Below are positions 49,577-60,089 of a stretch of 64,000 nucleotides of DNA, piece after piece (the first letter of the stretch is position 1; each line of letters starts with the position of its first letter). Source of the stretch: Stigmatella aurantiaca (lineage in GTDB: Bacteria > Myxococcota > Myxococcia > Myxococcales > Myxococcaceae); NCBI RefSeq assembly GCF_900109545.1, contig NZ_FOAP01000009.1:186001-250000 (forward strand), read 5' to 3'. The notes beneath the pieces are model-generated. The model made no database searches, was not told where the DNA came from, and saw nothing but the letters and a program-made list of their open reading frames with translations. The translations under genes and the position numbers were made by a program.

Positions 49577-50938
49577 ATGCCCCAGTATGACTTCGATCTG
49601 CTGACGATCGGCGGTGGCTCGGGCGGCACGGCTGCGAGCCGCCGGGCGGGTACCCTGGGCGCGCGGGTGGCCCTCTGCGAGGAGGACCGGGTGGGCGGCA
49701 CCTGCGTGCTTCGGGGCTGCGTCCCCAAGAAGCTGCTCGTCTACGGCTCCCACTTCCGCGAGGAGTTCGAGGATGCGGCGGGCTACGGCTGGTCCGTGCC
49801 GGAGCCCACGCTGGACTGGAAGAAGCTCCAGGCGGCCAAGGACCGGGAGATGGACCGGCTCCACCATGTGTACCAGCGGCTGCTCCGGGACGCCGGCGTG
49901 CGGCTTATCGACGGGCGTGCCCGCATCCTGGATGCCCACACCGTGGAGGCCGGGGGCCACCGCTACACGGCGGCCCACCTGCTCATCGCCACGGGCTCAC
50001 GCCCCTCCATCCCCCGCATGCCGGGCAAAGAGCACGTGCTCTCCTCGGACGGCGTGCTGAGCCTGCCGGAGCTGCCGCGCCGGATGATCATCGTCGGAGG
50101 GGGCTACATCGGCGTGGAGTTCGCCAGCATCTTCAATGGCCTGGGCGTGCAGGTGACGCTGCTCGTCCGGGAGGACACCGTGCTGAAGGGCTTCGACGAG
50201 GACGTGCGCTCGGTGCTCTCCCAGGAGCTGCGCAAGAAGGGCGTCGACCTGCAGTGTGGCGTCTCCGTGCGGGATGTGGAGAAGAGCCCGGACGGCACCC
50301 GGAGCGTGCTGACGAAGACGGGGGAGACGCTGGAGGCGGAGGTGGTGCTGTTCGCCACGGGCCGCGTTCCTAACACGCGGGGGCTTGGCCTGGAGGAGGT
50401 GGGGGTGAAGCTGGACGAGCAGGGGGCCGTGGTGGTGGATGAGTGGTCCCACTCCTCGGTGAAGCACATCCACGCGGTGGGCGATGTGACGAACCGGCTC
50501 AACCTCACCCCGGTGGCCATCGCGGAGGGGCGGGCGCTGGCGGAGACGCTCTTCCACGGCAACCCCTCGCGGGTGGATTACGGGGCCATTCCCTCGGCGG
50601 TGTTCACCCAGCCTCCCGTGGGCACGGTGGGGCTCACCGAGAAGGAAGCCCGCGAGAAGCACGGCGCGGTGGACGTGTACGTCTCCAGCTTCCGGCCCAT
50701 GAAACACACCCTGAGTGGGCGCAACGAGGGCGCGATGATGAAGGTGATTGCCGAGCGGGACACCGGCCGGGTGCTGGGCTTCCACATGGTGGGGATGGAC
50801 GCCCCGGAGATTCTCCAGGGGCTGGCGGTGGCGTTTCACTGTGGGGTCACCAAGAAACAGCTCGATGCGACGGTGGGCATCCACCCCACGGCGGCCGAGG
50901 AGTTCGTCACCCTGAGCGACAAGCGCTCCGAGCCGTAG
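49577..50938 (+). CDS. gor: Glutathione reductase-type FAD/NAD(P)H disulfide oxidoreductase
   Basis: The 453-residue flavoprotein matches glutathione-disulfide reductase: FAD-binding GGGSGG near residue 12, redox disulfide C43-x4-C48 in GGTCVLRGCVPKK, NAD(P)-binding VGGGYIGVEFA, GDV for the FAD ribityl site, and the catalytic H436/E441 pair in HPTAAEE. It should keep a low-molecular-weight thiol reduced using NAD(P)H; glutathione is the likely substrate by family, though trypanothione-like or other thiols are possible. The ATG giving MPQYDFDLL is the family start. It is followed 12 bases later by a hybrid histidine kinase gene, possibly in the same transcript. Confidence 0.9.
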   Translation: MPQYDFDLLTIGGGSGGTAASRRAGTLGARVALCEEDRVGGTCVLRGCVPKKLLVYGSHFREEFEDAAGYGWSVPEPTLDWKKLQAAKDREMDRLHHVYQRLLRDAGVRLIDGRARILDAHTVEAGGHRYTAAHLLIATGSRPSIPRMPGKEHVLSSDGVLSLPELPRRMIIVGGGYIGVEFASIFNGLGVQVTLLVREDTVLKGFDEDVRSVLSQELRKKGVDLQCGVSVRDVEKSPDGTRSVLTKTGETLEAEVVLFATGRVPNTRGLGLEEVGVKLDEQGAVVVDEWSHSSVKHIHAVGDVTNRLNLTPVAIAEGRALAETLFHGNPSRVDYGAIPSAVFTQPPVGTVGLTEKEAREKHGAVDVYVSSFRPMKHTLSGRNEGAMMKVIAERDTGRVLGFHMVGMDAPEILQGLAVAFHCGVTKKQLDATVGIHPTAAEEFVTLSDKRSEP

Positions 50939-50950
50939 GGGAGCGCCACG

Positions 50951-52972
50951 TTGTGGAGCTGGGCCGTCACGTCTATTTTGCACGCCTCGAAGCGCAACCC
51001 GAGTACCGCCGCATCCTTCCGCGTGAGCAAGAGAGCAGCCTCCCTCCCAGACCTGAAGGCTGCCCCGCCGCGCGCCGCGCCTTCAGCAAGCGTGTGGCTG
51101 GTCGATGACAGCCCCGCGCAACTGGCGCGGGCCAGCGAGGTGCTCTCGAAGCACCACGTGCTCGAGACCTTCAGCGACGCCGAGCAGATGCTGGAGCGGC
51201 TTGCCCTGGGGCAGCCCCCCGATGTGCTCCTGCTGGACTGGCAGTTGCCGGGCATTTCGGGCCTGGAAACGTGCCGCTACGTGCGCGAGCAATACGACGA
51301 TGTCACCCTCCCCATCCTGATGCTCTCCACCCGGGGAACCCACGATGACTTCACCGAAGGGTTGCAGGCGGGAGCCAACGACTACGTCGCCAAGCCCTTC
51401 CACGACGCGGAGTTGCTCGCCCGGGTGGCCAGCCTCCTGCGCGTCCGTGCCCAGGGCGAGCGGCTGAGGGAACGCGAAGCGTACCTGGCCACGACGCTCT
51501 CCAGCATCAGCGATGCCATCGTCACCACGGACCGCGCTGGACGCGTCGTCTTCCTCAACCCCGTGGCCGAGCGCATCACCGGCTGGAGCACCACGGAGGC
51601 CCAGCAGCGGCCCGTGGCAGAGGTCCTTCGCATCATCGACGCTGTCACGCGAGAGCCCGTCGAGAACCCTGTCGAGCGAGCGCTCGCGATGGGAACGGTT
51701 CAGGGACTCGCGGGGCCGACGCTGCTCATCCGCCAGGACGGGACGGAAGTCCCCATCGAGGACAGCGCCGCGCCAATTCGCACGGGGCCGCATGACCTCG
51801 CTGGCGCCGTGCTCATCTTCCGCGATGTCACCGAACAGACCCAGGTGCGTCAGCACCACGAAGCCCTGGCGGAGCGGCTGCGAGCCAGTGAGGCGGAGCA
51901 AGCCACGCTGCTCGACGCGATTCCCGTCCTCGTCTCGTTCGTTGACGCGGACGAGCGTTACGGCCGCGTCAACAAGGCGTATGAGGACTGGTTCGGGATT
52001 TCGGGGGAACACCTCCGGGGCCAGAAGGTCCGGGACGTCATCGGGGAGGCGGCCTACCGCGTGCTGGGCCCCTTCGTGAAGCGAGGGTTGGCGGGAGAGA
52101 GCTTCTCCTTCGAGCAGCATGACGTGCCCTATCGCCTGGGAGGCAAGCGGGACGTGAAGGTGTCCTTCATCGCGCACCGCGAGCAGGGGCAGTCCGTGGC
52201 TGGCTACGTGGCGCTCCTCCAGGACATCACGGTGCAAAGGAAACTGGAGCAGGAGCGTGAGCTGCACGGGCGAAGGCTCCAGCAGCAGGCGGAGTTCGAG
52301 CAGCAGCTCATCGGCATCGTGAGCCACGACCTGCGCAACCCCCTGGCCGCCATCCTCCTGGGGACGGAACGGCTGAAGCGCCAGGAAGCACTGGGTCCAA
52401 ACGCCGCCCGGACCGTGGACCGAATCCACGCATCGGCCTCCCGTGCGGTGCGGCTGGTGAATGAACTCCTCGACTTCACCCAGGCCCGCCTGGGCGGCGG
52501 CATCCGGATCGAGCGCACCCCCATGGACATCCATGTGCTCACCCGGACCGTCGTGGAGGAAGTGGAAGAAGCCCATCCTTCCGCCCAGCTGACGGTGGTG
52601 ACGAGCGGCAATGGGCAGGGCTCGTGGGACGCGGACCGGCTCTCCCAGGTGATTCAGAACCTGGTGACGAACGCCGTGAAGTACGGCCAGCCTGGGGCAC
52701 CGATCCAGGTGTCGCTCCACGGCGACGGCAACCAGGTGACGCTGCGTGTCCACAACGAAGGCGCCCCCATTCCACCCGAGCGCCTTCCGGGCCTCTTCCA
52801 GCCCCTGGAGCGGGGCACCGATGCGGTGGACGTCGCGAGCCGCAGCGTGGGGCTTGGCCTCTTCATCGTGAAGGCGATCGTCGACGCGCACCAGGGACAC
52901 ATCGAAGTGACGTCCGAGACGGGAGCGGGCACCACCTTCACGGTGACCCTGCCGCGGAGGGTGGTAGGCTAG
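50951..52972 (+). CDS. Receiver-PAS-PAS-histidine kinase hybrid
   Basis: The protein (up to 673 residues) has an N-terminal receiver (VDD pair near 50, phospho-acceptor Asp in LLLDWQLPG, Lys in VAKPF) and a PAS domain (about 175-295, SSISDAIVTTDRAGRVVFLNPVAERITGW). A second PAS-like domain (about 315-430), a HisKA domain with His in VSHDLRNPLAA and an ATPase domain (VTNAVKY, SVGLGLFIV) follow. There is no membrane segment. The start is uncertain: TTG with AGGGGAG 7 bases upstream, or an in-frame GTG 24 codons later giving a shorter N-terminus (SKRAASLPDL). PAS domains suggest redox, oxygen or ligand sensing; the adjacent disulfide reductase gene makes a redox role possible but unproven. Confidence 0.88.
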   Translation: MWSWAVTSILHASKRNPSTAASFRVSKRAASLPDLKAAPPRAAPSASVWLVDDSPAQLARASEVLSKHHVLETFSDAEQMLERLALGQPPDVLLLDWQLPGISGLETCRYVREQYDDVTLPILMLSTRGTHDDFTEGLQAGANDYVAKPFHDAELLARVASLLRVRAQGERLREREAYLATTLSSISDAIVTTDRAGRVVFLNPVAERITGWSTTEAQQRPVAEVLRIIDAVTREPVENPVERALAMGTVQGLAGPTLLIRQDGTEVPIEDSAAPIRTGPHDLAGAVLIFRDVTEQTQVRQHHEALAERLRASEAEQATLLDAIPVLVSFVDADERYGRVNKAYEDWFGISGEHLRGQKVRDVIGEAAYRVLGPFVKRGLAGESFSFEQHDVPYRLGGKRDVKVSFIAHREQGQSVAGYVALLQDITVQRKLEQERELHGRRLQQQAEFEQQLIGIVSHDLRNPLAAILLGTERLKRQEALGPNAARTVDRIHASASRAVRLVNELLDFTQARLGGGIRIERTPMDIHVLTRTVVEEVEEAHPSAQLTVVTSGNGQGSWDADRLSQVIQNLVTNAVKYGQPGAPIQVSLHGDGNQVTLRVHNEGAPIPPERLPGLFQPLERGTDAVDVASRSVGLGLFIVKAIVDAHQGHIEVTSETGAGTTFTVTLPRRVVG

Positions 52973-53006
52973 GGGCTCCCCTTCCGCCCGTTCAGAGAGC
53001 GACTTC

Positions 53007-53900
<894 letters not shown>

Positions 53901-53930
53901 GCCAGGCCTCCCGGCGGGCCGGCGCGGAGT

Positions 53931-54545
53931 TCAGCGCGGGCCCGCGTGCGTCTTCACCACCTTGGTGTCGGCGATCATGTCGTGGAGGCAGCGGCGGTTG
54001 TCCTGGAAGATGAACAGGATATCCACCAGGTTGAACAGGCCGCACGCGGTGTTGATGGCGCTGGGGATGACGTTGCGCAGGAAGAGGAGCCGGCCGAGGG
54101 AAACGGGACTGCCATCGGAGCGCACCACCCGGATGTTGCGCATCCGCTTGCCGAGGCTCTGGCCGGACTGGGAAATCAGCACGAGCTGATACGCGCTCAC
54201 GGCGAGGGTGCCTCCCACGGCGATCAGCAGGGCCAGGCCCATGGCCCAGTCCGCGGAGCCCCCGCTCGAAGCCAGGAGGACGAGCACCATGGCGGCCAGC
54301 ATGGGGAGGCCCAGGACGAAGGTGTCCACGAGATTCGCCCAGAAGCGGTCGCTGCGCTCCGCCAGGAAGTCCAGCTTGGACACGCACAGGGCGCAGTACT
54401 CCAACCCGTCCTCGCCCACGCGCTGGCACTGCCTACACGCATAACTGCCACAGCGCGAGCACACGGTGCGGGCCGTGCGCGTGGGGTGTTGGGCACACTG
54501 GGCACCCGAGGGCTGGACAGGGGGCTCGGTCCACGAAGGTTCCAT
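53931..54545 (-). CDS. RDD-family membrane protein with N-terminal zinc-binding motif
   Basis: The 204-residue protein starts with a B-box-like cysteine/histidine cluster (C-x2-H, CSRC, CRQC, CALC within residues 16-55) and continues as an RDD domain with about three to four membrane segments. RDD landmarks are RFWANLVDTFVLG, QSLGKRMRNIRVV and the charged RRCLHDMIADTKVV at the end. RDD proteins may act as ion or metabolite transporters, but most are uncharacterised. The ATG with AAGGAT upstream was preferred to a GTG seven codons earlier. It is 60 bases downstream of the YjbQ gene on the same strand and could be in that operon. Confidence 0.85.
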   Translation of the reverse strand: MEPSWTEPPVQPSGAQCAQHPTRTARTVCSRCGSYACRQCQRVGEDGLEYCALCVSKLDFLAERSDRFWANLVDTFVLGLPMLAAMVLVLLASSGGSADWAMGLALLIAVGGTLAVSAYQLVLISQSGQSLGKRMRNIRVVRSDGSPVSLGRLLFLRNVIPSAINTACGLFNLVDILFIFQDNRRCLHDMIADTKVVKTHAGPR

Positions 54546-54605
54546 GGGGACCGCATCCTTCCGCACCGCGCCGGGGGCCGTCCACCCCGCTCCGGGCGAA
54601 GGGCC

Positions 54606-55019
54606 TCAGCCCAGCACGGAGACGGTGACGCGGCGGCGGTGGGGGGCCGTGCGGTGCTCCCACACGTAGAGCCCCTGCCAGGTGCCCAGCTTCGCCTCCC
54701 CGTCCTGGATGGGGATGCTCAGTGAGTTCTGCGTGAGCACCGTGCGCACGTGCGCGGGCATGTCGTCGGGCCCCTCCGCGTCGTGCTGGAACATCGGGTC
54801 CCCGTCCTTCACCAGCCGGGCGAAGAAGGCCTCCAGGTCCTTGCGCACGTCCGGGTCCGCGTTCTCGCAGAGGATGAGCGAGGCGCTGGTGTGGTGCAGG
54901 AACACCGTGCACAGCCCCTGGCGGGCCCCGCTGGCGGCCACCGCCTGCTGCACCTCGGGGGTGATGTCGTGAAACCCTCGCCCCCGGGTGGACACCGTCA
55001 GCTCTTGCGCGTGGTACAC
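54606..55019 (-). CDS. YjbQ family protein (UPF0047)
   Basis: The 137-residue protein is a compact single-domain member of the YjbQ/UPF0047 family. Conserved elements are FLHHTSASLILCENADPDVRKD (the HHTSAS site), FQHDAEGPDDMPAH and LGTWQGLYVWEHR. Members have weak thiamine-phosphate synthase activity in vitro, and their true role is unclear. The start is GTG with AAGGAG 5 bases upstream, giving MYHAQELTV. It lies 14 bases downstream of the hydrolase gene and is probably co-transcribed with it and the cyclophilin gene. Confidence 0.93.
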   Translation of the reverse strand: MYHAQELTVSTRGRGFHDITPEVQQAVAASGARQGLCTVFLHHTSASLILCENADPDVRKDLEAFFARLVKDGDPMFQHDAEGPDDMPAHVRTVLTQNSLSIPIQDGEAKLGTWQGLYVWEHRTAPHRRRVTVSVLG

Positions 55020-55033
55020 GGCGGCTCCTTCCG

Positions 55034-55774
55034 CTAGCGGGGCGGCAGCCTCGCCACGAGGAAGTCCGCCAGCTTCTCGAGCTCCTCGGGGTCGATGGTG
55101 TGCGGCCCATCGAAAGGTAGGAACTCCACCGCCAGCCCCGCCTGGGTCAGCATGTCGCGCAGGCGCTCGGCCGCCTGGAAGGGCAGCACCGTGTCGGACC
55201 GGCCATGGGCCTGGAAGACGGGCAGACCTTTGCGGCCCGCCGCCTTGGCTTTCCACTCGCTGGTCGCGATGAGCGTCCCGGACAGGATGCACAGGCCCGC
55301 GGGGGCCTCCTCCAGCCGGAGCGTCACGTCCGTCGTCACCATGCCGCCCTGGCTGAAGCCGCCCAGGACGATGCGGCCATAGGGCAGCTTCGCCGCGGCC
55401 GACACGGCGGACACCAGCCCCATCAACGCCCGGCGGGCCGCGGGGAGCCCCTCGGGCACGGTGAGCGCGTAGGTGTCCCAGTCCCGCTGCTGGCCCATGA
55501 GCACTTCCTGGGGCAGGTGGAACCAGGCGCGGCCCGAGGGCATGCCCAGCGAGGCCAGCGACAGCGGCGCGCCGGGGAAGATGAAGCGCACGTGCTGCGC
55601 CAGCGCGGGGCGCAGGTTCATCAGCTCCGGTGCCAGGGGCACCAGGTCCGTGGCGGGCGCCCCAAACCCATGGCAGAGGATGACGGCGAGCTCCGGGGGA
55701 CTGCCCTCCGGCAGGGCCTCCACCACCTGGCAGTCCAGCTCGCCCAGACGTGTCGAGATGCGTCGCAGGGCCAT
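55034..55774 (-). CDS. Alpha/beta hydrolase (carboxylesterase/phospholipase type)
   Basis: The 246-residue enzyme belongs to the abhydrolase_2 group. The nucleophile elbow is GFSQGG (S141), D194 sits in GRSDTVLP and H225 in GPHTID, completing the triad. An oxyanion segment CHGFGAPATD is present near 34-43. Members hydrolyse short carboxyl esters or lysophospholipids. There is no signal peptide, so it is cytosolic. It is the middle gene of a compact unit, 6 bases after the cyclophilin stop and 14 bases before YjbQ. Confidence 0.92.
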   Translation of the reverse strand: MALRRISTRLGELDCQVVEALPEGSPPELAVILCHGFGAPATDLVPLAPELMNLRPALAQHVRFIFPGAPLSLASLGMPSGRAWFHLPQEVLMGQQRDWDTYALTVPEGLPAARRALMGLVSAVSAAAKLPYGRIVLGGFSQGGMVTTDVTLRLEEAPAGLCILSGTLIATSEWKAKAAGRKGLPVFQAHGRSDTVLPFQAAERLRDMLTQAGLAVEFLPFDGPHTIDPEELEKLADFLVARLPPR

Positions 55775-55780
55775 GGGGGC

Positions 55781-56530
<750 letters not shown>

Positions 56531-56573
56531 GGCGGGCGCATACTACCGCTCCCCGGCCGGGATGGGAGGTTCC

Positions 56574-57554
56574 TCACTCCAGGGCGAGCGCCACCAGGGC
56601 CTCGGTCAGGTCCCCCGGGTGGTAGGGGGTGAGGCCAGGAATGCCCAGCATCGCCGCCTGCGCGTGGTCCAGATCGTCCAGGCGCACCACCCGGGAGCCG
56701 GGAATCTCCGCGTCCACCGTGGCCACCAGCCCATCGCTGGCCAGCCCGTAGCGCTGGCGCAGGTAGTGGGCCACGGGCCACAGCGGCGAGCGCCGCGAGT
56801 CGCGCGAGGTGGCCAGGGACACCGTGGGGAGGTCCGCCGGGTACGGGTGGCGGCGCACGAAGTCCATCCGCGCGGGGTAGCACAGGTCCTCCACGCACCG
56901 GGACACGCCGTAGAAGAGCAGCGGCAGGGCGATGTCCACCACCCTGCGCATCTCGGGCGAGGCCATCAGGTCATGCGCCACGGGCGAGCCGCCATAGGGC
57001 GCTTGCAGGGCCACCACCGCGCGCACGTGGGCGCGCAGGTGCGGGTACAGGGCCATCGCCGAGAGGCTCTCCACGGCCCCCTTGCTGTGGCCCACCAGCA
57101 CCACCGAGCGCCCGAAGAAGGCCGCATCCTCCAGGGCCTTGCGCACCTGGGCGAGGTTCGCCTCCAGCGGGGCCTCCGTGTCCACGCAGACCGAGTGGGT
57201 CTCCAGCCCCCGGCGCTCCAGGCGCAGCTGGTTGGCCTCCAGGTAGCCGAACAGCTCGTCCCCGAGCATGCCCTTCACGAACAGATACAGGTGGCGGCCC
57301 GCCTCGGCCGGCAGCACGCGCTCGCCCCGGCGGACCCGGGCGTACAGCTCCCGGAAGCGGGGCGTCGCCTCGGTGGTGGGCGCGGACTCGGCGTGAAACC
57401 AGCCGGGCAGTCCCGCGCAGCCCGGCCCCCACCAGTCCTGCGCGGGGGGCAACCCCCGGAGCGAGCGCACCAGCCGGGCCACCGCGCCCGCGGGCGGGAC
57501 GGAGGGGGCCCGGGGCCCGGGGGCGGGCAGGGTGGAACGGGGAGGGGTCTCCAT
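56574..57554 (-). CDS. Lipase-like alpha/beta hydrolase
   Basis: The 326-residue protein has a GHSKGA nucleophile elbow near residue 155, preceded by VVLVGHS and by a hydrophobic strand LYLFVKGMLGDEL where the oxyanion hole is expected. LDDLDHAQAAML near the C-terminus supplies a candidate His (DLDH), and an Asp is likely in ASDGLVATVDAE. It resembles esterase/lipase or PGAP1-like proteins. The ATG was chosen because upstream sequence runs into the divergent speD gene. It is divergent from the polyamine cluster with 76 bases between them, so a regulatory link is possible but unproven. Confidence 0.78.
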   Translation of the reverse strand: METPPRSTLPAPGPRAPSVPPAGAVARLVRSLRGLPPAQDWWGPGCAGLPGWFHAESAPTTEATPRFRELYARVRRGERVLPAEAGRHLYLFVKGMLGDELFGYLEANQLRLERRGLETHSVCVDTEAPLEANLAQVRKALEDAAFFGRSVVLVGHSKGAVESLSAMALYPHLRAHVRAVVALQAPYGGSPVAHDLMASPEMRRVVDIALPLLFYGVSRCVEDLCYPARMDFVRRHPYPADLPTVSLATSRDSRRSPLWPVAHYLRQRYGLASDGLVATVDAEIPGSRVVRLDDLDHAQAAMLGIPGLTPYHPGDLTEALVALALE

Positions 57555-57601
57555 GGGCAAAGCGTACCGGCCGGGCCCCACATCCACCACCGTCCCCCCC
57601 T

Positions 57602-57619
57602 GGAAGGCATGGCCCTTCC
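57602..57619. promoter_or_regulatory. Inverted repeat upstream of speD
   Basis: GGAAGG-CATGGC-CCTTCC lies 12 bases before the chosen speD start, in the short gap to the divergent hydrolase gene. It could be an operator for the polyamine cluster. No convincing -35/-10 pair is seen here. Confidence 0.3.
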
Positions 57620-57630
57620 GGGCGGTCTCC

Positions 57631-58017
57631 GTGTTAGAAAGCAGAGGGTCAGGGGAGGACTGGACGCTGACGACGGGACAAGAATGGCTGGTGGATGTGA
57701 GCGGCTGCTCGCCCGAGCAGCTCAAGAGCCTCGCCGTGCTCGCTGCCCTCTTCGAGGAGCTCATCGTCCAGATGGAACTCAAGGTGGTGGGACAGCCGCA
57801 GTGGCACGTGTTCCCGGAGCCGGGAGGAATTACGGGATTGACCTTGCTGGCCGAGAGCCACCTGTCCATCCACACCTTCCCCGAGCATGGCTTCGCGGCG
57901 CTCAACGTCTACTGCTGCCGGATGCGGGCCAGCCCGGACTTTCCGGCGCTGCTGGCGCGGCACCTGGGGGCTCAGTCCTGCCATGTGCGTGAACTGGCGC
58001 GGGGGGTGAAGGCGTGA
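57631..58017 (+). CDS. speD: S-adenosylmethionine decarboxylase proenzyme (SpeD)
   Basis: The 128-residue proenzyme is the short bacterial class 1B type. It should self-cleave between E75 and S76 in LAESHLSIHT, turning S76 into the pyruvoyl cofactor; the processing His81 and catalytic Cys96 are also conserved. The product is decarboxylated AdoMet, the aminopropyl donor for polyamines. The start is uncertain: this GTG gives the normal family length, but its ribosome-binding site is weak, and a CTG downstream of GGGGAGG is conceivable. It overlaps the DUF4178 gene by four bases and heads a six-gene unit with a membrane aminopropyltransferase. Confidence 0.88.
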   Translation: MLESRGSGEDWTLTTGQEWLVDVSGCSPEQLKSLAVLAALFEELIVQMELKVVGQPQWHVFPEPGGITGLTLLAESHLSIHTFPEHGFAALNVYCCRMRASPDFPALLARHLGAQSCHVRELARGVKA

Positions 58018-59897
58018 CGCAAGGGCAATGTCCCTCGTGTGGGGCGCCCGTGGAGTTCACCGCGGGCTCGGCGCAGGTGCTCGTCTGCGGCTACTGCCAG
58101 ACGGTGGTGGCCAAGAAGGGCTTCAACCTCGAGGCGCACGGGAAGATCGGCGCCATCGTGGACACGGACTCGCCCCTGCGGCTGGGGCTGGAGGGCCGCT
58201 ATGACCGGGCGCCGTACCGGCTGGTGGGCCACCTCCAGAAGGACCACGGCGCGGGCCCCTGGGACGAGTGGTACGTGGAGTTCGACAACGGCCGCACCGC
58301 CTGGCTCAGCGAGGCCGAGGGGTTCTTCTACCTCCTGTTCGAGTCGGGCGTGGAGGAGGGGATCGCGCTGGACGAGCTGCATCCCGGGGAGCGCTTCTCC
58401 CTGCGCGGCCGCTCCTACGTGGTGGAGGAGCGGGGCCATGGGCGCGTGGTGGCCGCCGAGGGGCAGCTGCCCAGCGACGTGGACCCCACCGAGGACAGCT
58501 ACTACGTGGACGCCACGGGCCCCAGGGGCGCCCTCGTCACCCTGGACTTCGGCACCCGCGCGAGGGAGCCCGAGGTCTTCGTGGGCCAGCGGCTGAAGCT
58601 GGAGCAGCTGGGCATTCCCATGGACCAGGTGCGCCCCAAGGCGCGCAAGGTGTCCCTGGAGCACGCGCGGTGTCCCCAGTGCAACGGCGCCCTGGCGCTC
58701 CGGGCCCCGGACAGCACCAAGCGCGTGGCGTGCCCGTACTGCGGCGCGCTCCTGGATGCCAGCAAGGGGCGGCTGGCCTTCTTGCAGCTGCTGGAGAAGC
58801 CGGACTACCCGCCGCTGATTCCCCTGGGCGCCAAGGGCAAGCTCGACGGCGTGGAGTGGATCTGCATCGGCTTCCTCATCCGCTCGTGCACGGTGGAGGG
58901 CACGCGCTACCCGTGGGAGGAATACCTCCTGTTCAACCGGGCGCGCGGCTTCACCTGGCTGATGCAGTCCAACGGCCACTGGGTGTACTTGAAGCCGCTG
59001 GATGCCGGGGCGGTGTCCCTGGCGCCGGGCAGCTCCGCGTACCACGAGGGCCGGCGCTACAAGTCCTTCCAGACCGTCACCGCCGTCACGGAGACGGTGC
59101 TGGGCGAGTTCTACTGGGAGGTGTCGGCCGGGGAGACGGCGCAGGCCTCCGAGTACGTGGCGCCGCCCTACTCGGTGAACGTGGACGCCACGGAGTCGGA
59201 GGTGTCCTACACCTTTGGAGAGTACCTGGCGCCCGCCGTCATCCAGGAGGCCTTCCAGCTCAAGGAGCCCCTGCCCACGCGGCAGGGCATTGCCCCCAGC
59301 CAGCCCAATCCCCACAGCTCCGCGCCCACGTGGAAGTGGTCCGCTGTCTGGATGGTGGCGCTGGTCCTGCTCTACTTGGGAATCAACCTCCAGGCCGCCA
59401 ACGAGCTGGTGCTCGACACGACGGTGCGGCTGGAGCCGGAGGCGGTGTCCGGCCAGCCCAGCGCCATGCACTTCAGCGAGCCGTTCACCATCCCCAAGTG
59501 GGGCAACGTGCGCGCGGAGGTGTTCTCGTCGGTGAGCAACAACTGGATCGGCGTCCAGGGGGACCTGGTGAACCAGGAGACGGGCGAGGTGCGCAGCTTC
59601 TACCAGGAGCTGAGCTTCTACTCGGGGCAGGACTCGGAAGGGGCCTGGTCCGAAGGCAGCCGGGACAACACCGAGTACCTGTCCGCGGTCACGCCGGGCA
59701 CCTACGTGCTGCGCACCACGGCGGCCTTCCCCTCGGCGCTCCTGCCCCAGCAGCGCGCTTACAAGGTGAAGCTCACGAGCGACGTGCCGCGCGGCACCTG
59801 GTTCTGTTTCGCGCTGGTGCTGCTGCTGCTGGGGCCGGTGTTCGCGTACCTGCGCTCGTCGAGCTTCGAGTCCGCCCGCTGGGCGGACAGCAACTAG
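58014..59897 (+). CDS. Zinc-ribbon DUF4178 membrane protein
   Basis: The 627-residue protein begins with a zinc ribbon (C6-x2-C9, C25-x2-C28), then a DUF4178 domain (about 55-200). A second zinc ribbon (CPQC...CPYC, about 220-245), a second DUF4178 domain (about 275-425), a membrane segment (about 443-462), a beta-rich extracytoplasmic domain and a final membrane segment (about 596-616) follow. DUF4178 has no known biochemical role; it recurs beside SpeD, DUF350 and aminopropyltransferase genes. The GTG start overlaps the speD stop (GTGA). The duplicated ribbon-DUF4178 unit on the cytosolic side suggests a scaffold or regulator for the polyamine enzymes at the membrane. Confidence 0.9.
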   Translation: MTQGQCPSCGAPVEFTAGSAQVLVCGYCQTVVAKKGFNLEAHGKIGAIVDTDSPLRLGLEGRYDRAPYRLVGHLQKDHGAGPWDEWYVEFDNGRTAWLSEAEGFFYLLFESGVEEGIALDELHPGERFSLRGRSYVVEERGHGRVVAAEGQLPSDVDPTEDSYYVDATGPRGALVTLDFGTRAREPEVFVGQRLKLEQLGIPMDQVRPKARKVSLEHARCPQCNGALALRAPDSTKRVACPYCGALLDASKGRLAFLQLLEKPDYPPLIPLGAKGKLDGVEWICIGFLIRSCTVEGTRYPWEEYLLFNRARGFTWLMQSNGHWVYLKPLDAGAVSLAPGSSAYHEGRRYKSFQTVTAVTETVLGEFYWEVSAGETAQASEYVAPPYSVNVDATESEVSYTFGEYLAPAVIQEAFQLKEPLPTRQGIAPSQPNPHSSAPTWKWSAVWMVALVLLYLGINLQAANELVLDTTVRLEPEAVSGQPSAMHFSEPFTIPKWGNVRAEVFSSVSNNWIGVQGDLVNQETGEVRSFYQELSFYSGQDSEGAWSEGSRDNTEYLSAVTPGTYVLRTTAAFPSALLPQQRAYKVKLTSDVPRGTWFCFALVLLLLGPVFAYLRSSSFESARWADSN

Positions 59898-59927
59898 GGT
59901 GGATGCAATGCGGAGGGGCTCAAGGCG

Positions 59928-60089
59928 ATGAAATACTTCGGTGGGTTGGTGCTGCTGCTGTACGGGGCCATGGCCTTCTCGGGCTGGGAGCCCTTCACCA
60001 ACGAAGAGCGCGGCAAGGTGTCCGGAGACGTGCGGCGGGGCCCGGGTGGCGTGCTGCTGTGGACCGGCGGATTCCAGGGAGGGAAGTGA
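59928..60089 (+). CDS. 53-residue membrane/secreted protein ending in GGK
   Basis: This short gene encodes MKYFGGLVLLLYGAMAFSGW, a hydrophobic N-terminus that may be a signal or anchor, then about 30 residues with VRRGPGG and a final GFQGGK. It lies between the DUF4178 and DUF350 genes, and its stop overlaps the DUF350 start in TGATG, so it is translated as part of the cluster. GGAGGGG sits 12 bases before the ATG. Small proteins with a similar R-x-PGG...GGK ending accompany DUF4178/DUF350 clusters in other bacteria, as far as I recall. The conserved basic C-terminus could be a substrate or membrane-facing peptide of the system. Function unknown. Confidence 0.7.
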   Translation: MKYFGGLVLLLYGAMAFSGWEPFTNEERGKVSGDVRRGPGGVLLWTGGFQGGK

